This document shows, piece by piece, positions 36,906-48,635 of a stretch of 64,000 bases of DNA. Numbering within the stretch: position 1 is the stretch's first letter; each line of letters opens with the position of its first letter. The DNA lies in contig VXAZ01002267.1 in NCBI GenBank assembly GCA_013399875.1, positions 1,577,446 through 1,641,445 on the forward strand. The letters are read 5' to 3'. A model generated the notes under the pieces. It was given only the letters and a program-made list of their open reading frames with translations, was not told the DNA's origin and made no database searches. The translations under genes and the position numbers were made by a program. This DNA is from Gymnorhina tibicen (taxonomy: Eukaryota > Chordata > Aves > Passeriformes > Artamidae).

Positions 36906-39900
36906 TTCACTTCCCCTGGATGTGTACCATGCTCATTGTGGCCGTGTCTGAACACTTACGCATGTATAATTAAGAAGGACCATGATAACAGAAAGTGCAA
37001 AGTGCTGCTCCTTTCTCACTGCATAATCATGTCTTGGAGGTGGGTGGCCCAAGAGGGAAGCATTGCATCAGGTGCGACAGAGCTTGCTGCTGAGGTATGT
37101 TCTGAGAACAGTCAGTTTTTGTCTTTCACCGAATTGGGGCTCAGTATAACCTTTAGATTTTTCACTATATGCTAATTAAACCTTCCCTGGGCACTCAGCT
37201 ATTCCCTCCAGCCCCTGCTTGCTTTCTGTGCACAAACCCTCTACAAGCCTACACAAGCACCCATCAGCTTTCATTATAATTTACCTGCAAAATCCACACA
37301 CTCCTGCTTTCATGTAAAAAAAAAAACACTAAAAAAAAACCTACTAAGATATAAAAACCATCGTGAAAGCCAGTGAAATAATCTGTTGCCTACAAATCAG
37401 GGATGTGATGGTAGGAATTAGACCTCCCACATCACATTAGCTTGGAGGGCTCTCCCTTCTCCTTAGCCTGCAGTGGAATTCCCATTCCTACCACCATGGT
37501 GGAAGCCAGCCCTGGCCCAGTGTCTGCATACCACCCGTCCTGTAGCTGCAGCATGTTTACTTCAGGATTAAAAAATCAGGAGTGGGGGAAATGGTTGTGA
37601 ACTAACAGCAGTCTCTTTGTTGTGTCTGGTATAGGCAGGGCAGGTAGAAGAATCCCACCTTGGTCAGAGGCCAGCTGCATGGCCTCCCCATCTATTGTCA
37701 CCAAGAGCTGGGTGATTTCAGGTAAGGAAACACGTTTCAAAGAAGGAAAAGGCAGGCTGGGTAAGGCAATCCAATGAGATGGGATTAGCACGTCCCCAGC
37801 CTTAAATACTCCATATGATCCAGTCCCCACTTTTCTATGATAACTGCTCCACTGCCCCTCACAGCAAGGAAGGTTCTTTATGATGTGTAGGCCCCATCAT
37901 TAGTTATTATAATACATAGCTGTGTTGCTGTATCCTCTCAGTGCTGCTGGTTTCACATTTTGCGTTGCCGAAGGTAACCCCACACACGTGTAGACAGCTC
38001 CAGGTAGTTATCATGACATGCTTGCAAAGTGGGGATAAATCCCAGACGAGTGGTACAATTCAAACCCACAATGTCCTCTCAGAGATGAGAGCCTTGCACG
38101 GCCCGGTGGCTGTCCCAGTGCTGTGAGGAGCACTGGGTTGTTCTTGCCGCCTGGGTGTTGTTTCCTTTTCCTCATTCATGTCACCAAGATGGTCACCATC
38201 CCAAAGGCTCCCATCAGCATCCTCTGCCCTCATGCACTACCCTCCTGAAGGAAGAGAGGAAGGAGGAAAAAGACCATGAGCAGAGCCAGTGCTCCAGATT
38301 CCACCATCTGCAAAAATGCAGGCTTGAAAATACTGACTCAAGTCAAAGGGTGCCAACTCACCAAAGCCTGCACCGCGCCCTCTCTTTTTGGCATACCTGA
38401 AGCAAACGCCAAGGAGCCTTCAAAATGAGGGCTGTGCAGTCATTAGGACCTAAGAAATGGCTTGCAGCACTCTGCCAAGCTGGGTACTTCAGCAAGAGCT
38501 TGGGGAAGGCTGGAGTCAGCAGAATGTTTTTGGAGGAAAGGTGCAGTAGAATCTCAGATATTTGGGCATTTCACACTCTGAGCCTTCTGAGGGAGTATGG
38601 CATGGAGTAGGTGGATGGACAGACAAGCAGCTGCCAGAGCCACATGAACTCATTGCCTCCTGCACATTCATCCACCGCAAACAGAGCTTTGCAACAAATT
38701 CCTGAGGCAGGTATTCAGTGGTGAAGCTAATTAGCCCCCCAAAATTCCTACTGCAAATAGTCCCCCAAATATACAGCTACTTAGATTGCACACTGCGTTC
38801 AGTACTAGTTTTCTTCCTAGAATCTTCCTGAGTAAAGAAGACTGAGAAAAGCAGAGCAGGAGAACCCAAAGAAGGATAAACAATTCCCTTTAAGAGGTGG
38901 AATGGGGTACAGAAAATCCAGTGAAGGAAGAGTTTCATCAGCTTCAGGCTCCCTGAGCTAAGTGGGGACCCACTTCAATCAGGAACCGGTCACACAGAGA
39001 CACAAGTTCCCATCCAGAGCCATCTAGGATCTCCCTAGGGACTGGAAGGGAATCTTGGAGAACATGCTACAAAAGCGATTACAAGTATACTGAGCCCTAT
39101 TGTGTTCATTAGTGCAGTAGTTAATTAAGGAATTATTTTGAAGAATCCCAAAGACTGTCAACAGGATATCAATGTACCCAAATCAGTCAGTTTGAGTTTT
39201 CCCACTGTACATGTTCACATCATGGAGAGGAGGACAATATATACCACCACATCCAGGAGAAAAACAAATGGACAGATCTCTTCTTCGTGGAAACCCCTGG
39301 GCAGAGAGGATATACAGACCGTGACCATGTGGAAGGTCACTCATAAAAGTGTCAGACACTTGTGTTTCGTGAATATAATGGGTCTACAAGGGCAAAGATG
39401 CCTGTCAGCTTTTTGTGCATAGCTAATGAATTTGGTAAATGATTATGAAGACTCAAAAGCAGTACTCAGACTTGTTGACAAGGCAAGGTTTAATAGTTCT
39501 TCTCATTGAAGATCCAAGTCCTTACTCGGCCTACACTCACATTCAGAGCTCATATCTCATTGGTCTCATTGGATATTCCATAGAGTAGGAGGTCAGTGGG
39601 CTGCCAATGCCCAGTGGAAAAGCAGCAATCCCAACGATGTATCCAGGTTCATGAATCCCTTTGATAGCTGCATATTTTTCCCTTGTGGTTTGCCGGCAAA
39701 GGAGATACCTTCTCTGTGATTCCCAGCTATGAAATGGTTGGCAGTTCTCTGACAAATCAAGCTCCTCACTTATAATCCTCCCCTTTTCAGTTATCCAAAA
39801 GTCAGATCATTATTTTCCATAATGGGTAATGGCTGCTTGCCCAAGGGGCAACTTATGATTGCCATGTAACTAATAATTAATTGGTGGTTTAGGGATACTA

Positions 39901-40925
39901 TGAAGTCTTCTGTTTTTTCCTGGGAGACATCAGACAAGACAAGAGAAATTATAACTTATGGTGAGTGTGTTAATCACTGGAAGAGGAGATTTTAAGAAAC
40001 GCTGACAAAAATCAACCTGTAAAGAGAAGAGCTGAACCTGTCTTCTGACACCTCAAGGAATGAAAGATTCACTTCCCTCACCTGTGAAGTTCCTTCTCAT
40101 GTTATTTTCTGCATTTTCTATTTTTTTTCAGGAAAATATTATACTTCCTTCCATTCTGCTCTCTACACGCCCTGTACCACCTCCACCTGGAGGTGTTCAG
40201 ACAGCTTTCAATAATGCTGGGAGGACCATGACCAGTTTCTCCCCATTCAGTGGCTTCAGCCAGCAGCAAGCCAAAGGTAGGCAGCAAAGGCGACTGCCTT
40301 CAAAGATACCCAGCTCAGCAACCTGGGGGGGCTCACATAACCTCCAGCTAGAAACGCTGCAACGCTTCTGAGCCACCCAGAACCTCGTCTACAGGGACGG
40401 GTTTGCTGCAGGTTTGCTGCGGTCTCTTGCCACCTCACCATACATAAATCAAACATAATTAAAGACATAATCAAACGGATTCCTGAAAACAAGCCCTGAC
40501 TGTAAAGTTTTGTTACAACCCCTAACACACCTGCTAGTGCAGCTATCGCCTGGCTGTGCGCTATCAAAGGTGTAATAACACGGCCGTATCCTGCAAAAGC
40601 TCCAGGGGAAAGCTTGAACAGAAAAGCCTTCATAGTCTTAAGGCAAGGAAAATATTATTGCACTTCCACAAAGCAGCTTCCCTTCCTCCAGAACAACCAC
40701 CTCAGGACTTTCATCTCAGTGAGCTCTTGGCATTTATTATTTTAGAGCTTTTTCGCATCTAGAAATGATTATTTTCTTTCTTGCTCCAAGATCACTCTTT
40801 ATTGTTAGTTAAATAAATAAAATTGATGGAGAAAATAGCAAATGCTTAGCAAAAGTGTGTTTCATCAAATGTCTGATCCTGGGGATCCCAGGTATTTATT
40901 CAACATGGAAAACCTACTCAGCTGG

Positions 40926-40998
40926 ATTTATATATATGTTATACACACACATATAAATGCACGCTTACACACATATATATCTCATAAGTGTGTGTACA
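40926..40998. repeat. TA/CA mixed microsatellite
   Basis: Alternating TATATA, CACACA and ACATATATAT segments, ending in GTGTGTGT near 40988. An alternating purine-pyrimidine tract; imperfect. Confidence 0.75.
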
Positions 40999-42091
40999 TT
41001 CATGAAATGGCTAATATCAAATCTCTCTCTCTTTGCTGCTAAACGTGATCATGTTTCTTGAGTACAGACCTAAAGTCTGTCTCTTTCATAGGTAACAAAG
41101 AGGGAAAGTCTCGGAGACTTCCATTGATTTCATTTCCCTTGAGAAATTTAAGTTTTGTCTGCAAGAGTGGCAAGCACTTCATTGGGAAAGGAAAGGAAAT
41201 GAGATCATGTTCCCATCTGCCTCGTTCTGTGCTTCTCTAGCAAAACTTCTCTGACAAGCTCTGAGGAGATTTATATGGATTGTAAACTCTGAAAAAAATA
41301 ATGATCCTAGGTTTTGCAGGAATTTATAATAATCCCACACATGTCCCTGGATATACCATCACTTCTGGAGCATCTCTTAGTGCCAGGTGGCTCCCTGATG
41401 CCTTTCAAACCCAAGGGCTGCAGTTTCATGGAGCAGATGCATCTTTGCTTTTTATTCACCCTTTGATCAAGACCAGCTCCAGCAGCAGCAGGCAGTGGGT
41501 TCTGACAGCTTCCCTTTTGGATCTGACCCATTTTGGGTACTGGTATTTGCAGTAACTATCCATGCACGCTTTAAGGCATGTTTTTGTTCTTCATCTGTCT
41601 ATTCACTCAACAAATTAGCACAGTCTAGTCTTATGCAAATCAGAGGTTCGATTTCCTTGTGTACACTGAAACTCTTGCTCTGCCTTTACCAGCCAATGCA
41701 CAGCTACTGTTATTTCCCTGTTCAGATGGGTTTTCATGGCTCACTGCAGGCTGTAGAAGTTAATACATGGGAACACAATCCAAGTAAGCTAAGCATGTGT
41801 TTTACCACATACAGAGAGTAAAACATGGGGACAACAAAGAGACAGAGGACGGGGGGAGAAGAGAAAGGATCAGATTCATTTGCTTTCAGATGACAGAAAG
41901 CAAAACATAAATAAAGAATAAAAAATTTGATAGTTGGAGAGGAGAGAGTACAACCAATTACCCACACTCAAATGCAAATGCAGAACGACAGCTCCACACT
42001 CAATGCCCTTAAAGAGAAATGGAGGGTAACCTTCACGTGTGAGAGCAGAGTAGCAGGAAAACAACATGTAATTTCCTTTCAGTAGCACCTA

Positions 42092-42215
42092 GAGATCATA
42101 GAATCATATAGGTGGGAAAAGCCCTTTAGAATCATCAAGTCCAACCACTGCCAATCCCACAAAACCATGTCTCTCCCTAAGTGTCACATCTACACGTGCC
42201 AAAAAGCCCATGGGT
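42092..42215 (-). mobile_element. CR1 LINE 3'-end fragment
   Basis: gatcatagaatcatataggtgg, gaaaagccctttagaatcatc, aagtccaaccactgcc: a reverse-complement CR1 tail, short, with its end at the left. Confidence 0.9.
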
Positions 42216-43663
42216 CAGTTTTCCAGACAAAAAATAGAAACCTGTTTATGGTGCTCACAGAGGGCCTTGAGAGTGTAGAAATGAGAAAAAAAAAATTGAG
42301 GAGAATTTTATGAGGGCAAAAGAGGGATTACAAGGAGACAATCCCACAGCAGACCATGGACTAGATCCCAGAGCCCCTAAACTCTGTCTCCAGACTCTGA
42401 CCACTGGACAATAAAACCTGCTGCTCAACTGCTGTTTTCACGTAATTTCAGTCAAGGTAAACTGGGGCCTGACTTCCATGAAACTGTAATTGTGTCAAGG
42501 GAATTGTAATCTGTCCTTTGCCAGCATAGTTAAAACACCCTACCAGATGTTATTCTGATGACAGACGTCAAAATAAGTAGATAGATTAACTGACAGATAG
42601 ACAGAAAGAGACTGAAATAAGGAAAGTACATACAGGGAGAGAGTGAGAGAGATGGATAGATAGATAGATGAGCAGGAAGAACTGGGAGTATAAAAGATTA
42701 TATAGATAGATAGACAGATCTTGGCATAAAGCACTCACATCAAGGTGCAGTTGGCAGCCTTGATTTAATGCATCATTTGCTCAAAGTGCTCATCTCCCTC
42801 CCTCTAAGTAAAACGAAGTTGTTTGTTATGTGTTACAGAACAAATCTGTGTGTGGGCTCCCTCAGGGTCATAGGATTGCATGAGGTGAAGGGCCTGATCC
42901 TGCCAAGTCCCCACCACCCTCTCTCCCCTCTGAAGCACAGGGAGAAGGAATGATGCTCGGCATCAGCACCCAAAATGCCAAATGCCCTGAGAGCCCTGGC
43001 CAGTGCTGGAATCAGTGCCAGGACGCGGGGAGGAAGGAAGGAGGGTGGATCATGACTTACCCGCATCATCTCATAACCTGCCTCAAGATGTATTCAAATT
43101 ATAAATAAGTAGTAAGATTCCTTCTGTCAACACATTTCAATTTAGGACTTCTGGTTTGGCAAACAGTTTCACAAGAAAGCTTCTTACAATACCCAGGATG
43201 ATGTGAACACAGAGGACTCATGGCCACTCTTCTGCATCACAGAACACCCTTTCCAATTTCACCTGAGAAATACTTCTTGTAATTTGTTTAAACTTTGAGG
43301 CTCTCAGGAGGCTGCTTACCCTTGATTTTCATTTAAAGCAACTATACCTTGTTTTTGCACTGCATTAAACCCCAGCATTAAGGACTTTTTGCCAATCCAA
43401 GACAGTAGCCTAACACAATGTTTTAACAATGACAGCTTTATGCAAAGCTTGGAGCTGGGGAAAAGAAACAATGCAAATAAAAGACTGTAATTCTCCTATT
43501 AAATTATCTTGCTTTATTCTCCCTGACTCCTCTGCTGTTGGTCCATGTCTGCTGGCTCACCTCTGCTTTGTTTTAAAGTTGGTGTAAAATTCACCTTGAT
43601 TTCAGTGAGAACAGAAATTTTTGCAGCCTCGATAAAAACTTGACCAGGGCTGAACTAACATTA
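42216..43663. other. Gene-free stretch with GATA-rich microsatellite
   Basis: No gene recognised. It holds the GATA repeat at 42576-42720 and fragments of the ancestral motif (42888-42915 gggcctgatcctgcc; 43582-43618). Confidence 0.5.
42576..42720. repeat. Interrupted (GATA)n microsatellite
   Basis: Two GATA clusters, gatggatagatagatagatg near 42651-42670 and tatagatagatagacagatc near 42701-42720, with degenerate ATAGA/GACAG units between and before. Variable, non-coding. Confidence 0.85.
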
Positions 43664-43878
43664 GTTCTCTACCCAGAGGGTGGTTGGGCAGTGGAACAGT
43701 GTCCCCAGGGAAGTGGTCATGGCCCCAAGGCTTCCAGAGCCCAAGGAGTGTTTGGAAAATGTTCTCAGGCACATGGTGGGATTCTTGGGGCAGTCCTGTG
43801 TAAGGCCAGGAGCTGGATTTGATAATCCTTGTGGGTCTTTTCCAACTCAGGATATTCTATGATTTTGTGATTCTAGTT
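43664..43878 (+). mobile_element. CR1 LINE 3'-end fragment, 'ccaactcaggatattc' subtype
   Basis: cagagggtggttgggcagtgg, ccccagggaagtggtcatgg, aggagctggatttgataatcc, cttttccaactcagg, atattctatgattttgtg. A plus-strand CR1 tail of a different subfamily from those at 2175 and 45530. It shares the terminal TGATTTTGTGATTCTA with 61745-61842. Confidence 0.93.
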
Positions 43879-45529
43879 TAGGGGTGAAGATTTTATTTTG
43901 CCCTCTTTGTATCCGTAAGCCAGACCCATTCTCAGTCACCCACAACAAAGATTCAGTCTCTGCACTTAGGACAGCGAGGCTGGGGGAAGGTTTCAACTCA
44001 CGGGAAAGGCCCCACCTCCAAACCCACTCATGAACAAGAGCCATCCTGAGCCCTGCAAAAGTGTGCTGGAAACCTACCCAGACCAGGCGGCCCTTTGTGG
44101 TATTTCAGCACATCCTGCTTCTTGTCCTACCTTGGAGGAGTGAAAATGAAAATATGAATATACTTTCCAAAACCTCAACATAGTTTTGGTGCAAGGGTGG
44201 GGAAGGCAAAGCTGTGGTTTTGTTTGCATTGAACATCCACAGAAAGTTCAGCTGTTTTTGGTTTTTTTTCTTGATTTTTGCACCAGTGCTTGATTACCCT
44301 TTGTGAGATGTCCCAGACAAGGCAATATTGTGGTTTGGAGAGTGTCATTTATTCATAGAAAAAAATCATAATTTCATAGCCATAGTTACCTGTGGCTGCA
44401 TTCTTGACCACTTTACATGGACAGACAACCCCAGCAGTGATGCAGAACCACCTATTGTGGTTTGAGGAGGAAACACTCCAAGAATTTCAGCTTTACTCCT
44501 TGCTTGGAAAAAATGATGGTCCTGATATCTCCAATGGGGTCACATAAAATCCTGCATTCATTTTACGATAATAGCTTTCTTGCCTCTGCACTGTGTGGCA
44601 ATGCTTAATTAACAAATGCTCAGAGCTGAGGAAAGACGTGAAAGATTGGAGATATTTGAGGTGTATCACCAAAACTATTTTCAAAGAGGTCACCAGTGGT
44701 GATTCACTTCAGAGAATTACTGCATTTTCCAGCAGCAGGGCCAAGCATAATAAGTGCAGAGGAAAAAAATTACAAGAGTCAAAGCAAAGCAAAACGGGAA
44801 GTTTGGAGGTTTTCATTTGGTTTTAATGAAACAAACAACAACAAAAAATTGTTTGAGTCAGCTCAAAACATTTTCTTCATCTGAAAATGAAATGTTGAGT
44901 ATCATTTGGAAGTCATTTAAAAGTTTTCTTTCTTATCTCTTTCTTTTAATATAAATTAGGTCAATCCTTCAAGGAAAATGTCATTCGGAAATGAAAAACA
45001 TAAAAAGCTTCAAATAGTTATTTTTCATAAAGGAAGCATTTTACCCTAAAAATACCCATGTGCCATGATTTTTAAACATTTCCCTTAATTATTTTGGTGA
45101 CAAATTTCTTCAGCAAATTCAAGCAGTGTTTAGTCCCTGGCAAAAATGTTCTGTTTATTAAAATATATATATATTGCCCTCCACATCATAGATTACAAAG
45201 TGCTAATTGCTTGTCACCAAAAGCTGAATTCAGTAAGTGAGCATGAAACAAGACAGTGCTCCCAATCATCACCATTGCTCTGGCAAAAATACCCAGCAAG
45301 TAACAGGCCTGTATCAAGCCAGACCAGAACCAGAGTGTGTTTTGTGGCCATTATCCTTGGGAGGGGGCTCACAGACCTCGTGATGCAGGAATTCAGGCAG
45401 GAATTCAGGCTCACCGCTGAGCTTGTATGGATTTACAATAACATCTGCACACTGAGAAGCTGGTCAAGTGTCAAGAGAAGGCTACAGCTCACGCCCCTCA
45501 CACTTTCTCTGGTCATTCTTATAGCAGTA
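43879..45529. other. Gene-free stretch
   Basis: No gene recognised. AT-rich, with T8-T9 runs and a short duplicated ggaattcaggca at 45388-45411. Confidence 0.5.
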
Positions 45530-45978
45530 AGGGCTAGAGGAGGTCACAAAGATGATTGAAGGGATGAAACTCTTCTCCTATGAGAAAAGATTTAGACAAT
45601 TGAGTTTGTTCGGACTGGAGGAGAGGAGGCTCCAGGTTGACATTTTTGCAGCCTCTTGATACCTGAAGGGGCTACAAGAGCTGGAGAGGAGCTGTTTACA
45701 AGAGCATGGAGTGATAGGACAAGGGGGAATGGCTTTAAACTGACAGAGGGCAGGTTTAGATATTGGGAGGAAGACATTCTTTAATGTGAGTGTGGTGAGG
45801 CCCTGACACAGGCTGCCCAGAAATGTTGTAGCAGCTGCATCCCTGGAAGTGTCCAAGGCCAGGTTGGACGGGGCTCAGAGAAACCTGAGATACTGGAAGG
45901 TGTCCCTGCCCATGGCAGGAAGACTGTAATTAGATGGTCTTTAAGGACCCTTCCAGCCCAAATCAATCTATGAAAGTT
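45530..45978 (+). mobile_element. CR1 LINE 3'-end fragment (about 450 bp)
   Basis: Shows the classic order gctagaggaggtcacaaagatg, ctcctatgagaaaagattta, actggaggagaggaggctcc, gtgataggacaagggggaat, ggctttaaactgacagagg, gaggccctgacacaggctg, cctggaagtgtccaaggcc and ggtctttaaggacccttcc, ending with aaatcaatctatga. Reasonably well preserved, so younger than the RT piece at 29641. Confidence 0.96.
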
Positions 45979-47851
45979 TGAAAATGTAACAAAAATATCT
46001 CTCATCTTATGACCATTGGGACATTTCTCCTAATAAAAGCATCTCTCAGCTTAGTAACTGGGTATTTGCCCACTTAAAAAAGTGGTGAAGGGTACAGGAA
46101 ATATTGGAGTGTTGGGAGGTTTTATCTTTTTCTTGAAACCTTGGGGTCAAATCATGTCTGTCCCACTTCTGAATATACATTATTAAAAATAAGACTTTTT
46201 TTTTAATACCGAGTGCTGTTACTCTGAATGTTCCATACAAGGTAAGTTTTATTCTTCCTAAAGGCTTTGGAGTACTTTTGGCTGAATGGCCACGTTGGAT
46301 GCTGGATATTTTGCCCCCAGGGTAAGGGGCACAACCCACGTATTTATGCATGTACTAAAGCACAGTAACCCTGACCACCCTATCAGCCTATCTCACTATC
46401 AGCACCTCCATCTGCCCGTATATTTTATCTCATCATTCTCTATTTATTTATATTGCCATGATATCTGAGATCCTGCCTACACTCAGCTGCCAACGGCTTG
46501 AACTCGTGTGCTGCACAGGAGGGGAAGGCATGAGGAGCGGGTGCAAGGCTCAGCCTGGCCAGACATAGTTGTATAACAAAGGCAGATTTGCCTCTACAAA
46601 GTGCAAAATCTGTGTGGGTTTGCCCTTTTTTTTTTTTTTTTTTTGGCTGAGGTGTTGTTTTTCTGCAAGGTGATCATGTGGGAAGGTGTAAAAAGGTATT
46701 CAGCTCACTTCCAAACAAGCTCAAATTCACCCAAGTGGTGTCAGAGTTGGTTGGGGTTTTTTTTCTCTCTGATATTTGTTTTTCAAGCATTCGTTCCCCA
46801 GTCGTGTTGTTTGCTCGTCTCTGAGTGTTAAATACAGGGAGGCAACCTCTAATTGTGGTTTTCCTGAGGGTGCTGAAACACATAAAATGCACATGGGCTC
46901 GAGGTCAGTGTCCTGGAAGTGTCAGCTTTCTCCCTCGGAGGAAGCCGGTGCAAGTGGTGCTTCGTGAATCACTCTCCCAAGGCTGTATACCTGAGATTCT
47001 CAAATTCTGCCTGAAGGAGGGGAGAAACGTGGCTCAAATGCTATTTATCACCCCTGTCTTTCAACAGCACAAGCAGAGTCATCCAACATCTGCAGCACCG
47101 CTGAAAGGCTCCCATCCATGTTTGCAAGGAAGGTCACGCAGAGGTAACTGAACACTGCTGCACTTAACCATTTCTCTTGACCTGATGGGTTGTTCCCCTT
47201 TTAAATCAAACTTTGGGCAGAGCCTGCCTATGTTCCCAAGGGATTTATTCTTTTTTACCAGTCTTTTTTAGAAATGGGACATAAAAGGTAAGGTATGAAA
47301 AGTTTTGCGGGCTCTCTTCTGGGGTTCTCTTGTCAGGAGACCCCATTTCCAGGCTGGCAAGACCCCTGTTAGCAAAACTTAGAAATGTCAGCACTGTTTT
47401 TGTTACAGAGCGTTTGATTCATAGTGTATCTTACTTGTAAGACCCAGATGGCCTTACAAATGTCAGTGAGTTATGCCCCATGTCTAGTAGGTGGTGCTAT
47501 TATTAGTAGTAGAACAAACATAACCAAGATATTAGAGTGGGATTTACACCGCTACGTTCCTGGATTATAGGGGAGCAGCTGGAGGACTTGTGAAAATACA
47601 CAGCTTTGGCTCATGTAGGCTGACTTCTCTTTCCCCACCACTACCTGATGTCTTGGAAGAATCTGTTGCATCACAGTATTTTAGCAATCTTCCAAAAGTC
47701 TGTCCTAAAGAACCAAAACAATGCACATTCCATGAACCTGGCAAGACACCTACCCTTCAGGATGAGGTTTCTGAAACCACTTGAGACTGATTACCTGCAC
47801 TGAAAAGAACCTACTGCTGTCCTTGGACAACCTGTCTTGGAAAGGCAGTGC

Positions 47852-47955
47852 GAGAAGAAGAAAGAAGAGAAGAGAAGAGAAGAGAAGAGAAGAGAAGAGA
47901 AGAGAAGAGAAGAGAAGAGAAGAGAAGAGAAGAGAAGAGAAGAGAAGAGAAGAGA
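47852..47955. repeat. (AGAAG)n pentanucleotide array, pure purine
   Basis: 104 bp without a pyrimidine on the plus strand. From about 47866 the unit AGAAG repeats about 18 times without visible interruption. It is the same pentamer that builds part of the 28-bp unit at 34285-34510. Confidence 0.95.
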
Positions 47956-48604
47956 CAAACTCTCATGTCCTCTACATCTTAGCGTTCTTCTGGCAAGATG
48001 GCCCTAGAAATCTTCATGCCAAAAATCTAGTGTGAAGAGGTACAATTATTTGACAGCTGAATTGATAACTACTTAGTTTAAAGCCTTTAGATTTTTATAC
48101 CCAATGAAGAAGTCCAGCTCCTCACTCTGCACGTGTATGCACATGCTCTTTTTATGTGGCACCACCGTTGTTCATGGTTCCACCTGGACAGAAATGTGTG
48201 ATCTCATTCATGTGTACATTCAATATGCCAGTCATAGATAAAATAAAGCTTTTCTTACACTGGATATCTCTATAGGGTGTCTAAAAAAGCAGTAAAATGT
48301 CATGATCCCTGTTAATGATGGGATTTCTGAAGTCAGGCTGTGTTGGCCTAGCTTGATTATTGATCACAAAGAGAGCAGATTAAGTCCAAGAATAACTTGG
48401 GGGTGGAAAAAATTACCCTTTGCTAGAAATGTCCCTCCTGTTGGACGGGTTCCATTTAGAAACTGAATAAAAAAATTAAAGAAGGTTAACATTCATTTTT
48501 ATTTTGTGATGAATTATTTTTAAATGCATTATAGGTCAAGGCAAAATATTTCGTTCAACTTGACCCTAAAATTTTCACATTAATTTGCCCTATTAATATA
48601 TTTT

Positions 48605-48635
48605 TTGGTTGGTTGGTTGGTTCGTTGGTTGGTTG
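48605..48635. repeat. (GGTT)n tetranucleotide run
   Basis: About seven GGTT units with one TTCG interruption. Confidence 0.85.

Larger units (their letters stand above)
34523..42091. other. Gene-free stretch
   Basis: No gene recognised. Includes a MIR remnant (36735-36905), an ancestral-motif copy at 36041-36078, a TA/CA microsatellite (40926-40998) and A runs at 35545 and 37316. A 168-codon plus-strand frame at 34801-35307 has no domain or known relative that I recognise. Confidence 0.5.
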
